A DNA stretch of 64,000 nt from Streptomyces fodineus (GCF_001735805.1 NZ_CP017248.1:5952001-6016000); one strand, 5' to 3'; positions 44,475-53,684 are shown, counted from the first letter of the stretch. Notes: a model not told the origin generated them from the sequence alone. Made by a program: numbers and translations.

Positions 44475-44697
44475 TTTTCGTAACACCGGGTTTAGTTGCC
44501 CCGTACACGGTCATGACCGGGCCCGCGCGGCGGTGTGTCGGAAATGTAAAGATCATTGGGTGGGAATGTGCATCCATGTCCCGCTCGTCACATCGTCCCA
44601 AAGAAAACTGTGACCTCCGTTTGAACACCGCGCCGCTTGCTTCCGTACGGGTGGGCGAGCGACCGACTGGGGGAACCCCCGGACACCGGAGGTGGGC

Positions 44698-45276
44698 GTG
44701 CGCAAGGATGCGGCCGTGGCCAATGAACGTGGATCGAGGGCCCGACATCGCATGTCCTCACAGCCCTCGGAACCAGATGAGGAGCTGATGCGTGCGCTGT
44801 ATCGCGAGCACGCCGGACCTCTGCTCGCGTATGTCCTGCGGCTGGTCGCCGGTGATCGGCAGCGCGCCGAGGACGTCGTACAGGAAACGCTCATCCGTGC
44901 CTGGAAGAACGCCGGTCAGCTCAATCGGGCGACCGGTTCGGTACGCCCCTGGCTGGTGACGGTCGCGCGCCGCATCGTCATCGACAACCACCGCAGCCGG
45001 CAGGCCCGGCCGCAGGAGGTCGATCCGTCGCCGCTGGAGGTCATCCCCGCGGAGGACGAGATCGACAAGGCGCTGTGGCTGATGACGCTGTCGGACGCGC
45101 TCGACGACCTGACCCCGGCCCACCGGGAGGTACTCGTCGAGACGTACTTCAAGGGGCGTACGGTCAATGAGGCGGCCGAGACGCTGGGTATACCCAGCGG
45201 CACGGTGCGTTCTCGGGTTTTCTACGCCCTGCGATCGATGAAGCTGGCACTGGAGGAGCGGGGGGTGACGGCGTGA
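44698..45276 (+). CDS. sigU: ECF RNA polymerase sigma factor (SigU-like)
   Basis: This 192-residue sigma-70 family protein has region 2 (LYREHAGPLLAYVLRLV, then RAEDVVQETLIRAWKN) and region 4 (LTPAHREVLVETYFKGRTVN, then GIPSGTVRSRVFYALRSM). GTG 44698 has GGAGG at 5-nt spacing; ATG 44752 is an alternative. Its stop overlaps the GTG of the anti-sigma gene (GTGA). Position next to rsuA and the HelD-like gene agrees with S. coelicolor sigU from memory. The signal it answers to is not evident. Confidence 0.85.
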   Translation: MRKDAAVANERGSRARHRMSSQPSEPDEELMRALYREHAGPLLAYVLRLVAGDRQRAEDVVQETLIRAWKNAGQLNRATGSVRPWLVTVARRIVIDNHRSRQARPQEVDPSPLEVIPAEDEIDKALWLMTLSDALDDLTPAHREVLVETYFKGRTVNEAAETLGIPSGTVRSRVFYALRSMKLALEERGVTA

Positions 45277-46109
45277 TGAGCAGTGGATACGGGGGAATTC
45301 AGGGATTCGGCACGGGTGGTCCGGGTATGTCTGGCCCCATGAGCCCCAATCAGGGATCTTCGGTGCCGAGTGAGCACGAGACCGTCGGCGCCTACGCCCT
45401 CGGGATTCTCGACGACGCCGAGGCAACCGCTTTCGAGGCGCATCTCGCCGGCTGCGAGTGGTGCGCCCAGCAGCTGGACGAGCTGGCCGGGATGGAGCCG
45501 ATGCTGGCCGCGCTCGCGGACCTGCCGGGCGCCGGCAGCACCCCCGCGATCGGCGACTCGCTGTCCGCCAAGCCCAGCCCGCGGCTGGTGGAGAAGCTGG
45601 TCGACGAGGTCGCGGAGAAGCGCGCCCAGAAGCGCCGGCGCAGCTTCTACATGATCGCGGCGGCGGCCGCGCTGATCATCGCCGGGCCGCTGGCCGCGGT
45701 GGCGGTCAACGGCGGCTCGGACGGCGGCGGGGGGCAGGTCACCGCGTCGGCCGCGCAGACGACCTTCGATGCCATGCCCGACAAGAGGTCGGCCACGGAC
45801 CCGTCGTCCCAGGTCAGCGCGACCGTGGGGATGGCCCAGAAGGACTGGGGCACCCAGGCGGTCCTGGAGCTGAAGAACGCCAAGGGCCCGCTGAAGTGCT
45901 CACTGGTACTCGTCGCGAAGAACGGGCAGCGCGTGACGATGTCCTCCTGGTCCGTGCCGGACTGGGGCTACGGCATCCCGAACGGCAAGACGCCGGAGTC
46001 CAGGAAACCGCTCTACATCGGCGGCGCCGCGGCCTTCAAGCCCAACGAGATCGACCACTTCGAGGTCGTGACCTTCCAGGGCAAGAAGCTGGTGCAGGTG
46101 CAGGCGTAG
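45273..46109 (+). CDS. rsuA: Zinc-binding transmembrane anti-sigma factor (RsuA/RskA-like)
   Basis: This 278-residue protein has a ZAS domain (HETVGAYALGILDDAEATAF, then HLAGCEWC, His-x3-Cys-x2-Cys) in the cytoplasm, a transmembrane helix (FYMIAAAAALIIAGPLAAVAV) at about 125-145, and an external RskA-like C-terminal domain with WGTQAVLELKNAKGPLKCSL. GTG 45273 overlaps the sigma stop; the next codon is ATG. It should hold the sigma factor inactive at the membrane until regulated proteolysis. Confidence 0.92.
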   Translation: MMSSGYGGIQGFGTGGPGMSGPMSPNQGSSVPSEHETVGAYALGILDDAEATAFEAHLAGCEWCAQQLDELAGMEPMLAALADLPGAGSTPAIGDSLSAKPSPRLVEKLVDEVAEKRAQKRRRSFYMIAAAAALIIAGPLAAVAVNGGSDGGGGQVTASAAQTTFDAMPDKRSATDPSSQVSATVGMAQKDWGTQAVLELKNAKGPLKCSLVLVAKNGQRVTMSSWSVPDWGYGIPNGKTPESRKPLYIGGAAAFKPNEIDHFEVVTFQGKKLVQVQA

Positions 46110-46256
46110 CGCCTTTCGGGGAGGTGCGTTCTGTCGAGCGGCGGCTGCAGGTGAGCAGTGGTTGGGCGCGCCTGCGACGAAACCGCCGCCCCGTAGCTTT
46201 CATGGGTCCCCTTCGCGTACGGTTGACGGCTGCCCAGCACGTCAGAAGGGGGCCCG

Positions 46257-48644
46257 GTGGCCGCTCAGGTTCAGCAGTCCGCGGTCGGCTCGGTACACGA
46301 CGCACACGATTCCGTTCGTGACCGAGAGATCAGCGTCGAACAGGAACACCTGGACCGGGTGTACCGGCGGCTGGAGGAGAAGATCCACGAGGCCGAGTTC
46401 CTGATGCACGACGCGGCCAAGCGCGCCCAGGTCGGCACCCCGGGCGCGCTGGCCGAGCGGGACGCGCAGGTCTTCCGGGCCGGCATCCACCTGAACCGGC
46501 TCAACAACGAGTTCGAGGACTTCCTCTTCGGACGGATCGACCTGCTCCTCGGCAAGGACGGGAAGAAGGGACCCGACGGGGCCTACACCGCCGTGGAACC
46601 GGCGGAAGGCGCCGTGCGGGACGACAACACCGCCGACATCGCCGAGACCCTGCACATCGGGCGCATCGGCGTGCTCGACGAGGACTACGCGCCGCTGGTC
46701 ATCGACTGGCGGGCGCCCGCCGCCGCCCCCTTCTACCGGGCCACTCCGGTGGAGCCCGGGCGGGTCGTACGGCGCCGGGTCATCCGGTCCAAGGGGCGCC
46801 GGGTGCTCGGCGTCGAGGACGACCTGATGCGCCCCGAGCTGACGGCCTGCCTCGACGGCCGTGAGCTGGCCGTCATCGGCGACGGTGCCCTCATGGCCGC
46901 TCTCGGCCAGGCCCGCAGCCACACCATGCGGGACATCGTCTCCTCCATCCAGGCCGAGCAGGACCTGGTCATCCGCGCCCCCGCCGCCTCGATCACGTAT
47001 GTGGAGGGCGGCCCGGGGACCGGCAAGACCGCCGTCGCCCTGCACCGCGCCGCGTATCTGCTCTACCAGGACAGACGCAGATACGCGGGCGGCATCCTGA
47101 TCGTCTCCCCGACCCCGCTGCTCGTGGCCTACACCGAGGGCGTGCTGCCCTCGCTCGGCGAGGAGGGCCAGGTCGCGATCCGCGCGATCGGCTCACTCGC
47201 CGTGGACGCCGTCGGCGCCGAGGCCACGCTGTACGACTCCCCGTCCGTGGCCCGCGCCAAGGGCTCGTACCGGATGCTGAAGGTGCTGCGCAAGGCCGCC
47301 CGGGGCGCCCTGGAACTGGGACCGGCCGGCACCGGCACGGCGGGGCAGCTCGCCCTGGACGACGACACCGACGACCACGCGCCGCAGGCCCTCGCCGGAC
47401 CGGCCGCCCGCCTGCGCGTCGTCGCCTTCGGGCGCCGGCTGGAACTGCAGACGGAGGAACTGGACCGCATCCGCCGCAGCGCCCTCGGCGGCACCGCGCC
47501 CGTCAACCTGCTCCGCCCGCGCGCCCGCAAGCTGCTGCTGGACGCCCTGTGGGCCAGGTCGGGAGCGGCCACCCGGCACACCGACCCCGAGCTGGCCGCC
47601 GAGCTGCGCTCCTCCTTCGACGAGGACGTCACCGGCGAGGACTCCTTCATCGCGTTCCTCGACGCCTGGTGGCCCGAGCTGACCCCGAAGGCCGTCCTGT
47701 CCGCCATGGCCGACGAGAGGCGGCTCGGCCGCTGGGCCCGCCGGATCCTCAACCCGGGCGAGGTCCGCAAGGTCGCCCGCTCGCTCCAGCGTGACGGGTA
47801 CTCCGTCCACGACATCGCCATGCTCGACGAACTCCAGGCGATCCTCGGCGCCCCGGCCCGGCCGAAGAAGAAGCGGGAGCTCGACCCGCTGGACCAGCTC
47901 ACCGGCCTGGAGGAGCTGATGCCGGTGCGTGAGGAATCGCAGCGGGAGCGGGCCGAGCGGCTCGCACAGGAGCGCACCGAGTACGCGCACGTCATCGTGG
48001 ACGAGGCCCAGGACCTCACACCGATGCAGTGGCGCATGGTCGGCCGCCGCGGCCGGCACGCCACCTGGACGGTCGTGGGCGACCCGGCCCAGTCCTCCTG
48101 GTCCGACCCGGACGAGGCGGCCGAGGCCCGCGACGAGGCGCTCGGCACCCGGCCCCGGCGCCGCTTCCAGCTCACCGTGAACTACCGCAACCCGGCGGAG
48201 ATCGCCGAGCTGGCCGCCAAGGTGCTCGCGCTCGCCATGCCCGGCTCCGAGGCGCCCAGCGCCGTGCGGTCCACCGGCGTCCAGCCGCGCTTCACCGTCG
48301 TACGGGAATCGCTGCAGCGGACCGTGCGGGCCGAGGCCGAGCGGCTGCTGGACCTGGTGGACGGCACGGTCGGCGTGATCGTCGCCATGAACCGGCGCGA
48401 GGAGGCCCGGCGCTGGCTGGCCGGGCTCGGCGACCGGGTGGTGGCGCTCGGCAGCCTGGAGGCCAAGGGCCTGGAGTACGACGCGACGGTCCTCGTGTCG
48501 CCCGCGGAGATCGCCGACGAGTCCCCGGCCGGCCTGCGCGTGCTGTACGTGGGGCTGACCCGGGCCACCCAGCAGCTGACGGTGGTCTCGGGGGAGCGGG
48601 ACGAGCCGGACGCGGCCGGGGTGCCGGACCTGCTGCGGGACTGA
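46257..48644 (+). CDS. HelD-like RNA-polymerase-associated ATPase (UvrD superfamily)
   Basis: This 795-residue superfamily-1 ATPase starts with a long N-terminal helical region (DREISVEQEHLDRVYRRLEE), as in HelD, whose arm enters the RNA polymerase secondary channel. Walker A is GGPGTGKT at 251-258, Walker B DEAQD at 582-586, then VVGDPAQSSW. An inserted helical part lies between. GTG 46257 follows AAGGGGG. It lacks typical DNA-repair helicase domains. Homologues free stalled RNA polymerase and protect against rifamycins (HelR in S. venezuelae, from memory). Confidence 0.87.
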   Translation: MAAQVQQSAVGSVHDAHDSVRDREISVEQEHLDRVYRRLEEKIHEAEFLMHDAAKRAQVGTPGALAERDAQVFRAGIHLNRLNNEFEDFLFGRIDLLLGKDGKKGPDGAYTAVEPAEGAVRDDNTADIAETLHIGRIGVLDEDYAPLVIDWRAPAAAPFYRATPVEPGRVVRRRVIRSKGRRVLGVEDDLMRPELTACLDGRELAVIGDGALMAALGQARSHTMRDIVSSIQAEQDLVIRAPAASITYVEGGPGTGKTAVALHRAAYLLYQDRRRYAGGILIVSPTPLLVAYTEGVLPSLGEEGQVAIRAIGSLAVDAVGAEATLYDSPSVARAKGSYRMLKVLRKAARGALELGPAGTGTAGQLALDDDTDDHAPQALAGPAARLRVVAFGRRLELQTEELDRIRRSALGGTAPVNLLRPRARKLLLDALWARSGAATRHTDPELAAELRSSFDEDVTGEDSFIAFLDAWWPELTPKAVLSAMADERRLGRWARRILNPGEVRKVARSLQRDGYSVHDIAMLDELQAILGAPARPKKKRELDPLDQLTGLEELMPVREESQRERAERLAQERTEYAHVIVDEAQDLTPMQWRMVGRRGRHATWTVVGDPAQSSWSDPDEAAEARDEALGTRPRRRFQLTVNYRNPAEIAELAAKVLALAMPGSEAPSAVRSTGVQPRFTVVRESLQRTVRAEAERLLDLVDGTVGVIVAMNRREEARRWLAGLGDRVVALGSLEAKGLEYDATVLVSPAEIADESPAGLRVLYVGLTRATQQLTVVSGERDEPDAAGVPDLLRD

Positions 48645-48700
48645 GATTCCTGTGAACATCCCGTAGGGGAATGGCCGTACCGCGTCGGTTTGTTAGCCTT

Positions 48701-48835
48701 GGTGTGGCACCGGCCCGATCCAAGCCCCCGGGCCCAACCTTTGTCCCTGCGAGGGACCACTTGCCGCGAGGCGAGCATGGCGGGTCGGTGTCATGAACGT
48801 GTGGGAGGCCCACGTCACCTTGTGACGTGGGCCTC
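48701..48835 (+). ncRNA. Structured candidate small RNA or leader with terminator
   Basis: A 13-bp closing stem pairs 48705-48717 with 48781-48793 (two G-U pairs). Inside are GTCCC-TGCGA-GGGAC (48743-48757) and CTTGCC-GCGA-GGCGAG (48760-48775), the latter with a GNRA tetraloop, plus a small GCC/GGC pairing at 48724-48733. A 14-bp terminator follows at once. TTAGCCT just upstream (48693-48699) could be the -10. An alternative hairpin GGTG-TGG-CACC (48701-48711) competes with the closing stem. No frame here codes for a protein. I cannot name a family. Confidence 0.65.
48805..48835 (+). terminator. Strong intrinsic terminator upstream of malic enzyme
   Basis: A perfect 14-bp stem GAGGCCCACGTCAC / GTGACGTGGGCCTC with a 3-nt loop is followed by TTTCTTT. 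It lies 161 nt after the HelD-like gene and 165 nt before the malic enzyme gene. Confidence 0.92.
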
Positions 48836-49000
48836 TTTCTTTGCCTGATTGTTTCTCGTATGGTGGAAGTGGTTTTCCGAAACCGCGCACCGCTCATGAA
48901 CAAAACGTCCGCAATCCAGGTCGACTACCGCGTACTCCGCGGTAGGTGCGACGATCGGACGGCACAACTCGCGACACGGTGAAAGCAGAGGAAGTCGGCC

Positions 49001-50416
49001 ATGGCAACGGCGCCCAGCGTCTCCTACTCGATGACCATCCGGCTGGAGGTGCCCGCGAGCGGAACCGCCGTCTCGCAGCTCACCACCGCGGTCGAGTCCT
49101 CCGGAGGCTCGGTGACCGGCCTCGACGTCACCGCGTCGGGCCACGAGAAGCTCCGTATCGACGTCACCATCGCGGCCACCTCCACGGCCCACGCCGAGGA
49201 GATCGTCGAGAAGCTCCGCGGCATCGAGGGCGTCACCCTCGGCAAGGTCTCCGACCGTACGTTCCTGATGCACCTCGGCGGCAAGATCGAGATGGCGTCG
49301 AAACACCCCATCCGCAACCGTGACGACCTCTCCATGGTCTACACGCCGGGTGTGGCCCGTGTCTGCATGGCGATCGCCGAGAACCCCGAGGACGCCCGCC
49401 GCCTGACCATCAAGCGCAACTCCGTTGCGGTCGTGACGGACGGCTCCGCCGTGCTCGGCCTCGGCAACATCGGCCCCAAGGCGGCCCTCCCCGTCATGGA
49501 GGGCAAGGCGGCCCTCTTCAAGCGCTTCGCCGGCATCGACGCCTGGCCGATCTGCCTGGACACCCAGGACAGCGACGCGATCGTGGAGATCGTCAAGGCG
49601 ATCGCCCCCGGGTTCGCCGGCATCAACCTCGAGGACATCTCCGCCCCGCGCTGCTTCGAGATCGAGGCCCGCCTGCGCGAGGCCCTCGACATCCCCGTCT
49701 TCCACGACGACCAGCACGGCACCGCGATCGTCGTCCTCGCCGCCCTGACCAACGCCCTGCGCGTCACGGACAAGGCCATCGAGAACATCCGGGTCGTGAT
49801 GTCCGGCGCCGGGGCGGCCGGTACGGCCATCCTCAAGCTGCTCATCGCGGCGGGCGTGAAGAACGCCGTCGTCGCCGACATCCACGGTGTCGTCCACGCC
49901 GGCCGCGAGGACCTGGTGAACGCCCCGGCCGACTCGCCGCTGCGCTGGATCGCCGACAACACCAACCCCGAGGGCCTCACCGGCACCCTCAAGGAGGCCG
50001 TGCGCGGCGCCGACGTCTTCATCGGCGTCTCCGCCCCCAACGTCCTCGACGGCGACGACGTGGCCGCCATGGCCGACGGCGCCATCGTGTTCGCGCTCGC
50101 GAACCCCGACCCCGAGGTGGACCCGGCAATCGCCCGTCAGACGGCCGCCGTTGTGGCCACGGGCCGCTCCGACTTCCCCAACCAGATCAACAACGTGCTG
50201 GTCTTCCCGGGCGTCTTCCGCGGCCTGCTGGACGCCCAGTCCCGCACGGTCAACACCGAGATGATGCTGGCCGCCGCGAAGGCCCTCGCCGACGTGGTCA
50301 GCCAGGACGAGCTGAACCCGAACTACATCATCCCGAGCGTCTTCAACGACAAGGTCGCGGGCGCCGTCGCCGGCGCGGTCCGCGAGGCCGCGAAGGCGGC
50401 CGGGGCGACGGCCTAG
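49001..50416 (+). CDS. NAD(P)-dependent malic enzyme with N-terminal ACT domain
   Basis: This 471-residue enzyme decarboxylates malate to pyruvate. Residues about 8-85 form an ACT regulatory domain (SYSMTIRLEVPASGTAVSQL). The malic N-terminal domain has SMVYTPGVARVC with the catalytic Tyr and VTDGSAVLGLGNIGPKAALP; metal-binding acidic residues are in FHDDQHGTA. The NAD domain has MSGAGAAGTAILKLL. An ACT domain suggests allosteric control by a small metabolite. ATG 49001 follows GAGGAAG. Confidence 0.95.
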   Translation: MATAPSVSYSMTIRLEVPASGTAVSQLTTAVESSGGSVTGLDVTASGHEKLRIDVTIAATSTAHAEEIVEKLRGIEGVTLGKVSDRTFLMHLGGKIEMASKHPIRNRDDLSMVYTPGVARVCMAIAENPEDARRLTIKRNSVAVVTDGSAVLGLGNIGPKAALPVMEGKAALFKRFAGIDAWPICLDTQDSDAIVEIVKAIAPGFAGINLEDISAPRCFEIEARLREALDIPVFHDDQHGTAIVVLAALTNALRVTDKAIENIRVVMSGAGAAGTAILKLLIAAGVKNAVVADIHGVVHAGREDLVNAPADSPLRWIADNTNPEGLTGTLKEAVRGADVFIGVSAPNVLDGDDVAAMADGAIVFALANPDPEVDPAIARQTAAVVATGRSDFPNQINNVLVFPGVFRGLLDAQSRTVNTEMMLAAAKALADVVSQDELNPNYIIPSVFNDKVAGAVAGAVREAAKAAGATA

Positions 50417-50426
50417 GACATCCGGA

Positions 50427-50453
50427 CCGGCCGGGCGCCGCCTGCCCGGCCGG
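50427..50453 (+). terminator. Hairpin after the malic enzyme gene
   Basis: A perfect 10-bp stem CCGGCCGGGC / GCCCGGCCGG with a 7-nt loop lies 10 nt after the stop codon. It has no T tail, like many Streptomyces hairpins. Confidence 0.75.
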
Positions 50454-50778
50454 GTGAAGGAAAGGCGGCGGCCGGGCGTCGGCCCGGTGACGGCGTGTCG
50501 TACTGTGCAGGGGCTGTGAGGATCACCACGGCAGGCCCCCGCACCGGCGCGTCGTGGAACCAGCTGATGCCGGGCTCGCTCTAGGGTGACGCCGAGCAGG
50601 CGCTTTTCGTGTGACTCCCCAGGGTGTTCTCACGACTCCTACGGGTGCCGGATTGGCTTTACCGCCGCAGGTAGGGGCAGGATGCGTCCCTGGGCGCGAG
50701 CGCATCGGCATCGCAGTGCCTCGGGCGGATCCGCCGCGTGGCACACCCCAACGGCAAGAAAAACACGGGAGTAACAAC
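50454..50778 (+). promoter_or_regulatory. 325-bp upstream and leader region of hup
   Basis: No coding frame is convincing here. The region includes CTCTAGGGT (about 50578-50586), a possible -10, followed by a leader of about 190 nt. The leader holds GGCGGATCCGCC (about 50728-50739), a perfect palindrome inside a longer stem TGCC...GGCA. GGGAG precedes the hup ATG. A long structured leader would allow growth-linked control of HU, but this is inference. Confidence 0.45.
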
Positions 50779-51060
50779 ATGAACCGCAGTGAGCTGGTGG
50801 CCGCGCTGGCCGACCGCGCCGAGGTGACCCGCAAGGACGCCGACGCCGTGCTGGCCGCGTTCGCCGAGACCGTCGGCGAGATCGTCGCCAAGGGCGACGA
50901 GAAGGTCACCATCCCCGGCTTCCTGACCTTCGAGCGCACCCACCGTGCCGCTCGCACCGCGCGCAACCCGCAGACCGGCGAGCCGATCAACATCCCCGCC
51001 GGGTACAGCGTGAAGGTCACCGCGGGCAGCAAGCTCAAGGAAGCGGCCAAGGGCAAGTGA
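50779..51060 (+). CDS. hup: HU family DNA-binding protein
   Basis: This 93-residue nucleoid protein has the HU/IHF fold: MNRSELVAALADRAEVTRKD, then VTIPGFLTFERTHRAARTAR and RNPQTGEPINIPAG, the DNA-minor-groove arm with its Pro. It lacks the long Lys/Ala-rich tail of the second Streptomyces HU (HupS), so it is the short HupA type. GGGAG precedes ATG 50779; longer upstream frames are not conserved. Terminator at 51112. Confidence 0.96.
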   Translation: MNRSELVAALADRAEVTRKDADAVLAAFAETVGEIVAKGDEKVTIPGFLTFERTHRAARTARNPQTGEPINIPAGYSVKVTAGSKLKEAAKGK

Positions 51061-51111
51061 CCTTGCCGTCTCTGTGCCGACGGGACGGCGTAGGGGCGCT
51101 TTGAACAACGC

Positions 51112-51151
51112 CGATGGGGCGGCATCCGGGTTTCCCGGTGCCGCCCCATCG
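51112..51151. terminator. Bidirectional terminator between hup and murA
   Basis: A 13-bp perfect stem CGATGGGGCGGCA / TGCCGCCCCATCG encloses a second 5-bp stem CCGGG-TTT-CCCGG. The genes on each side converge here. Confidence 0.88.
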
Positions 51152-51182
51152 TGATTGCCGTCGAAAGCCGGCTTTGCCGGAC

Positions 51183-52523
51183 CTAGCCCAGCGCTTTGCC
51201 CGGCAGCTCGACCTTGGCTCCCAGCTCGACCAGCTTCTCCATGAAGTTCTCGTAGCCGCGGTTGATCAGGTCGATGCCGTGGACGCGGGACGTGCCCTCG
51301 GCCGCCAGGGCCGCGATGAGGTACGAGAAACCGCCGCGCAGGTCGGGGATGACCAGATCGGCGCCCTGCAGCCGGGTGGGCCCGGAGACGACCGCGGAGT
51401 GCAGGAAGTTGCGCTGGCCGAAGCGGCAGTCGGAACCGCCCAGGCACTCGCGGTAGAGCTGGATGTGGGCGCCCATCTGGTTCAGGGCCGAGGTGAAGCC
51501 GAGCCGGGACTCGTACACCGTCTCGTGGATGATGGACAGGCCCGTGGCCTGCGTCAGGGCCACCACCAGCGGCTGCTGCCAGTCGGTCTGGAAACCGGGG
51601 TGTACGTCCGTCTCCAGCGCGATCGACTTCAACTGGCCGCCGGGGTGCCAGAAGCGGATGCCCTCGTCGTCGATCTCGAAGGCACCGCCCACCTTCCGGT
51701 AGGTGTTCAGGAACGTCATCATCGAGCGCTGCTGGGCGCCGCGGACGTAGATGTTGCCGTTGGTCGCGAGCGCCGCCGACGCCCAGGAAGCGGCCTCCAG
51801 GCGGTCCGGGAGGGCGCGGTGGGTGTAGCCGCCGAGCTTGTCCACACCGGTGATGCGGATCGTGCGGTCGGTGTCCATCGCGATGATCGCGCCCATCTTC
51901 TGCAGCACGCAGATGAGGTCCTCGATCTCCGGTTCGACGGCCGCGTTGGACAACTCGGTGACGCCCTCGGCGAGTACGGCCGTCAGCAGCACCTGCTCGG
52001 TCGCGCCGACGGACGGGTACGGCAGCCGGATCTTCGTACCGCGCAGGCCCTTCGGCGCCTCCAGGTACTGGCCGTCCGCGCGCTTCTCGATGCTCGCGCC
52101 GAACTGCCGCAGCACGTCGAAGTGGAAGTCGATGGGCCGGCCGCCGATGTCACAGCCGCCGAGGCCCGGGATGAACGCGTGGCCGAGACGGTGCAGGAGC
52201 GGACCGCAGAAGAGGATCGGGATACGGCTGGACCCGGCATGGGCGTCGATGTCCGCCACGTTGGCGCTCTCGACGTGCGTCGGGTCCATCACCAGCTCGC
52301 CGGGCTCCTCGCCCGGGCGGACCGTCACCCCGTGCAGCTGGAGCAGGCCGCGGACGACCCGCACGTCACGGATGTCGGGGACGTTGCGCAGTCGGCTCGG
52401 CGCGCTGCCCAGCAGGGCGGCGACCATGGCCTTCGGTACGAGGTTCTTCGCACCGCGGACACGGATCTCGCCCTCCAGCGGGGTTCCGCCGTGGACAAGC
52501 AGGACATCGTCGTTGACGGTCAT
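51183..52523 (-). CDS. murA: UDP-N-acetylglucosamine 1-carboxyvinyltransferase
   Basis: This 446-residue enzyme performs the first committed step of peptidoglycan synthesis. The active-site Cys124 lies in LGGCDIGGRPIDFH, and the Lys-Asn pair in RVRGAKNLVPKA (26-27) binds substrate. ATEQVLLTAVLAEG and DLRGGFSYLIAALAAEG are family segments. A Cys at this place means fosfomycin could bind. ATG 52523 gives the expected length. It is convergent with hup and divergent from the YqgE gene. Confidence 0.96.
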   Translation of the reverse strand: MTVNDDVLLVHGGTPLEGEIRVRGAKNLVPKAMVAALLGSAPSRLRNVPDIRDVRVVRGLLQLHGVTVRPGEEPGELVMDPTHVESANVADIDAHAGSSRIPILFCGPLLHRLGHAFIPGLGGCDIGGRPIDFHFDVLRQFGASIEKRADGQYLEAPKGLRGTKIRLPYPSVGATEQVLLTAVLAEGVTELSNAAVEPEIEDLICVLQKMGAIIAMDTDRTIRITGVDKLGGYTHRALPDRLEAASWASAALATNGNIYVRGAQQRSMMTFLNTYRKVGGAFEIDDEGIRFWHPGGQLKSIALETDVHPGFQTDWQQPLVVALTQATGLSIIHETVYESRLGFTSALNQMGAHIQLYRECLGGSDCRFGQRNFLHSAVVSGPTRLQGADLVIPDLRGGFSYLIAALAAEGTSRVHGIDLINRGYENFMEKLVELGAKVELPGKALG

Positions 52524-52803
52524 GTATCTCGCGTTCCGATGAGTTGGGCAGGGGCCGGCCGATCGATCACTGTGCGCAGGGGCCGGGAAGACAGGGTAAT
52601 CGCCGATTACCCCCCGTCCGTAAGCCCGAGTACCACCCAGCCGCGTCATAGCTGTGTCACAACACGAACCGTTCCCTTTCGGGCACATGGGGTCACCGGA
52701 CGCGGATGTGCGCCCGGGGCGCTTCCGTGCTCCCTGAGCTGCGTTCACCACCGCCGTCCGATTGGCTCCCCACCGGAGGGGAAGATGCGGGATCATGTCT
52801 GGC

Positions 52804-53376
52804 ATGACCGAGGTGTCCTCGCTCACAGGGCGGCTGCTCGTGGCCACGCCCGCCCTGGCGGACCCGAACTTCGACCGCGCGGTGGTGCTCCTTCTCGACC
52901 ACGACGAGGAGGGTTCCCTCGGTGTCGTCCTCAACCGTCCCACCCCGGTGGACGTGGGCGACATCCTGGAAGGCTGGGCCGATCTCGCCGGCGAGCCCGG
53001 TGTGGTCTTCCAGGGCGGGCCCGTCTCGCTGGACTCGGCGCTCGGCGTCGCGGTCATCCCGGGCGGCGCGAACGGCGACCTCGCCCCGCTGGGCTGGCGC
53101 CGGGTGCACGGCGCGATCGGCCTGGTCGATCTGGAGGCCCCGCCGGAACTGCTCGCCGCGGCCCTCGGCTCCTTGAGGATCTTCGCCGGATACGCCGGCT
53201 GGGGCCCCGGCCAGCTGGAGGACGAGCTGGTCGAGGGCGCCTGGTACGTCGTCGAGTCCGAGCCCGGAGACGTCTCCTCCCCGGCGCCGGAAAGACTCTG
53301 GCGCGAGGTCCTGCGCCGCCAGCGCAACGAGCTGGCGATGGTGGCCACGTATCCGGACGACCCGTCGCTCAACTGA
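52804..53376 (+). CDS. YqgE/AlgH family (UPF0301) protein
   Basis: This 190-residue protein has LTGRLLVATPALADPNFDRA, VVLLLDHDEEGSLGVVLNRP and IFAGYAGWGPGQLEDEL, the UPF0301 signature. Its biochemical function is unknown. I chose ATG 52804; ATG 52795, three codons upstream, is also possible, and GGAGGGG lies about 20 nt before. It lies between murA and the DUF3039 gene. Confidence 0.9.
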   Translation: MTEVSSLTGRLLVATPALADPNFDRAVVLLLDHDEEGSLGVVLNRPTPVDVGDILEGWADLAGEPGVVFQGGPVSLDSALGVAVIPGGANGDLAPLGWRRVHGAIGLVDLEAPPELLAAALGSLRIFAGYAGWGPGQLEDELVEGAWYVVESEPGDVSSPAPERLWREVLRRQRNELAMVATYPDDPSLN

Positions 53377-53405
53377 TGCGTGTGTGCTTCAGTACCCTTG
53401 CTGAT

Positions 53406-53684
53406 ATGAGCACTCTTGAGCCCGAGCGCGGGACTGGTACGGGGACCCTCGTAGAGCCGACGCCGCAGGTGTCCCACGGTGACGGTGACCACGAGCGCTT
53501 CGCCCACTACGTCCAGAAGGACAAGATCATGGCGAGCGCCCTCGACGGCACCCCCGTCGTGGCGCTGTGCGGCAAGGTGTGGGTGCCGGGCCGCGACCCG
53601 AAGAAGTACCCCGTGTGTCCCATGTGCAAGGAGATCTACGAATCCATGGGCAGCGGTGGCGAGGACAAGGGCGGCGACAAGTAG
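53406..53684 (+). CDS. DUF3039 family small protein
   Basis: This 92-residue protein has a variable acidic N-terminus, then HERFAHYVQKDKIMASALDG, ALCGKVWVPGRDPKKYP and CPMCKEIYE. The single Cys and the CxxC pair could bind zinc. The family is actinobacterial and of unknown role. ATG 53406 is preceded by TACCCT at 53393-53398, exactly 7 nt away, with no Shine-Dalgarno: probably leaderless. It follows YqgE by 29 bp. Confidence 0.88.
   Translation: MSTLEPERGTGTGTLVEPTPQVSHGDGDHERFAHYVQKDKIMASALDGTPVVALCGKVWVPGRDPKKYPVCPMCKEIYESMGSGGEDKGGDK

Noticed and set aside
48645..49000. Protein-coding gene in the HelD-malic enzyme gap
   Set aside because: Short frames change across the strong hairpins; the base-pairing structure explains the sequence better.
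51114..53405. Long plus-strand frame running into the DUF3039 gene
   Set aside because: Only the last 92 codons are conserved; the rest is antisense to murA and out of frame with YqgE.
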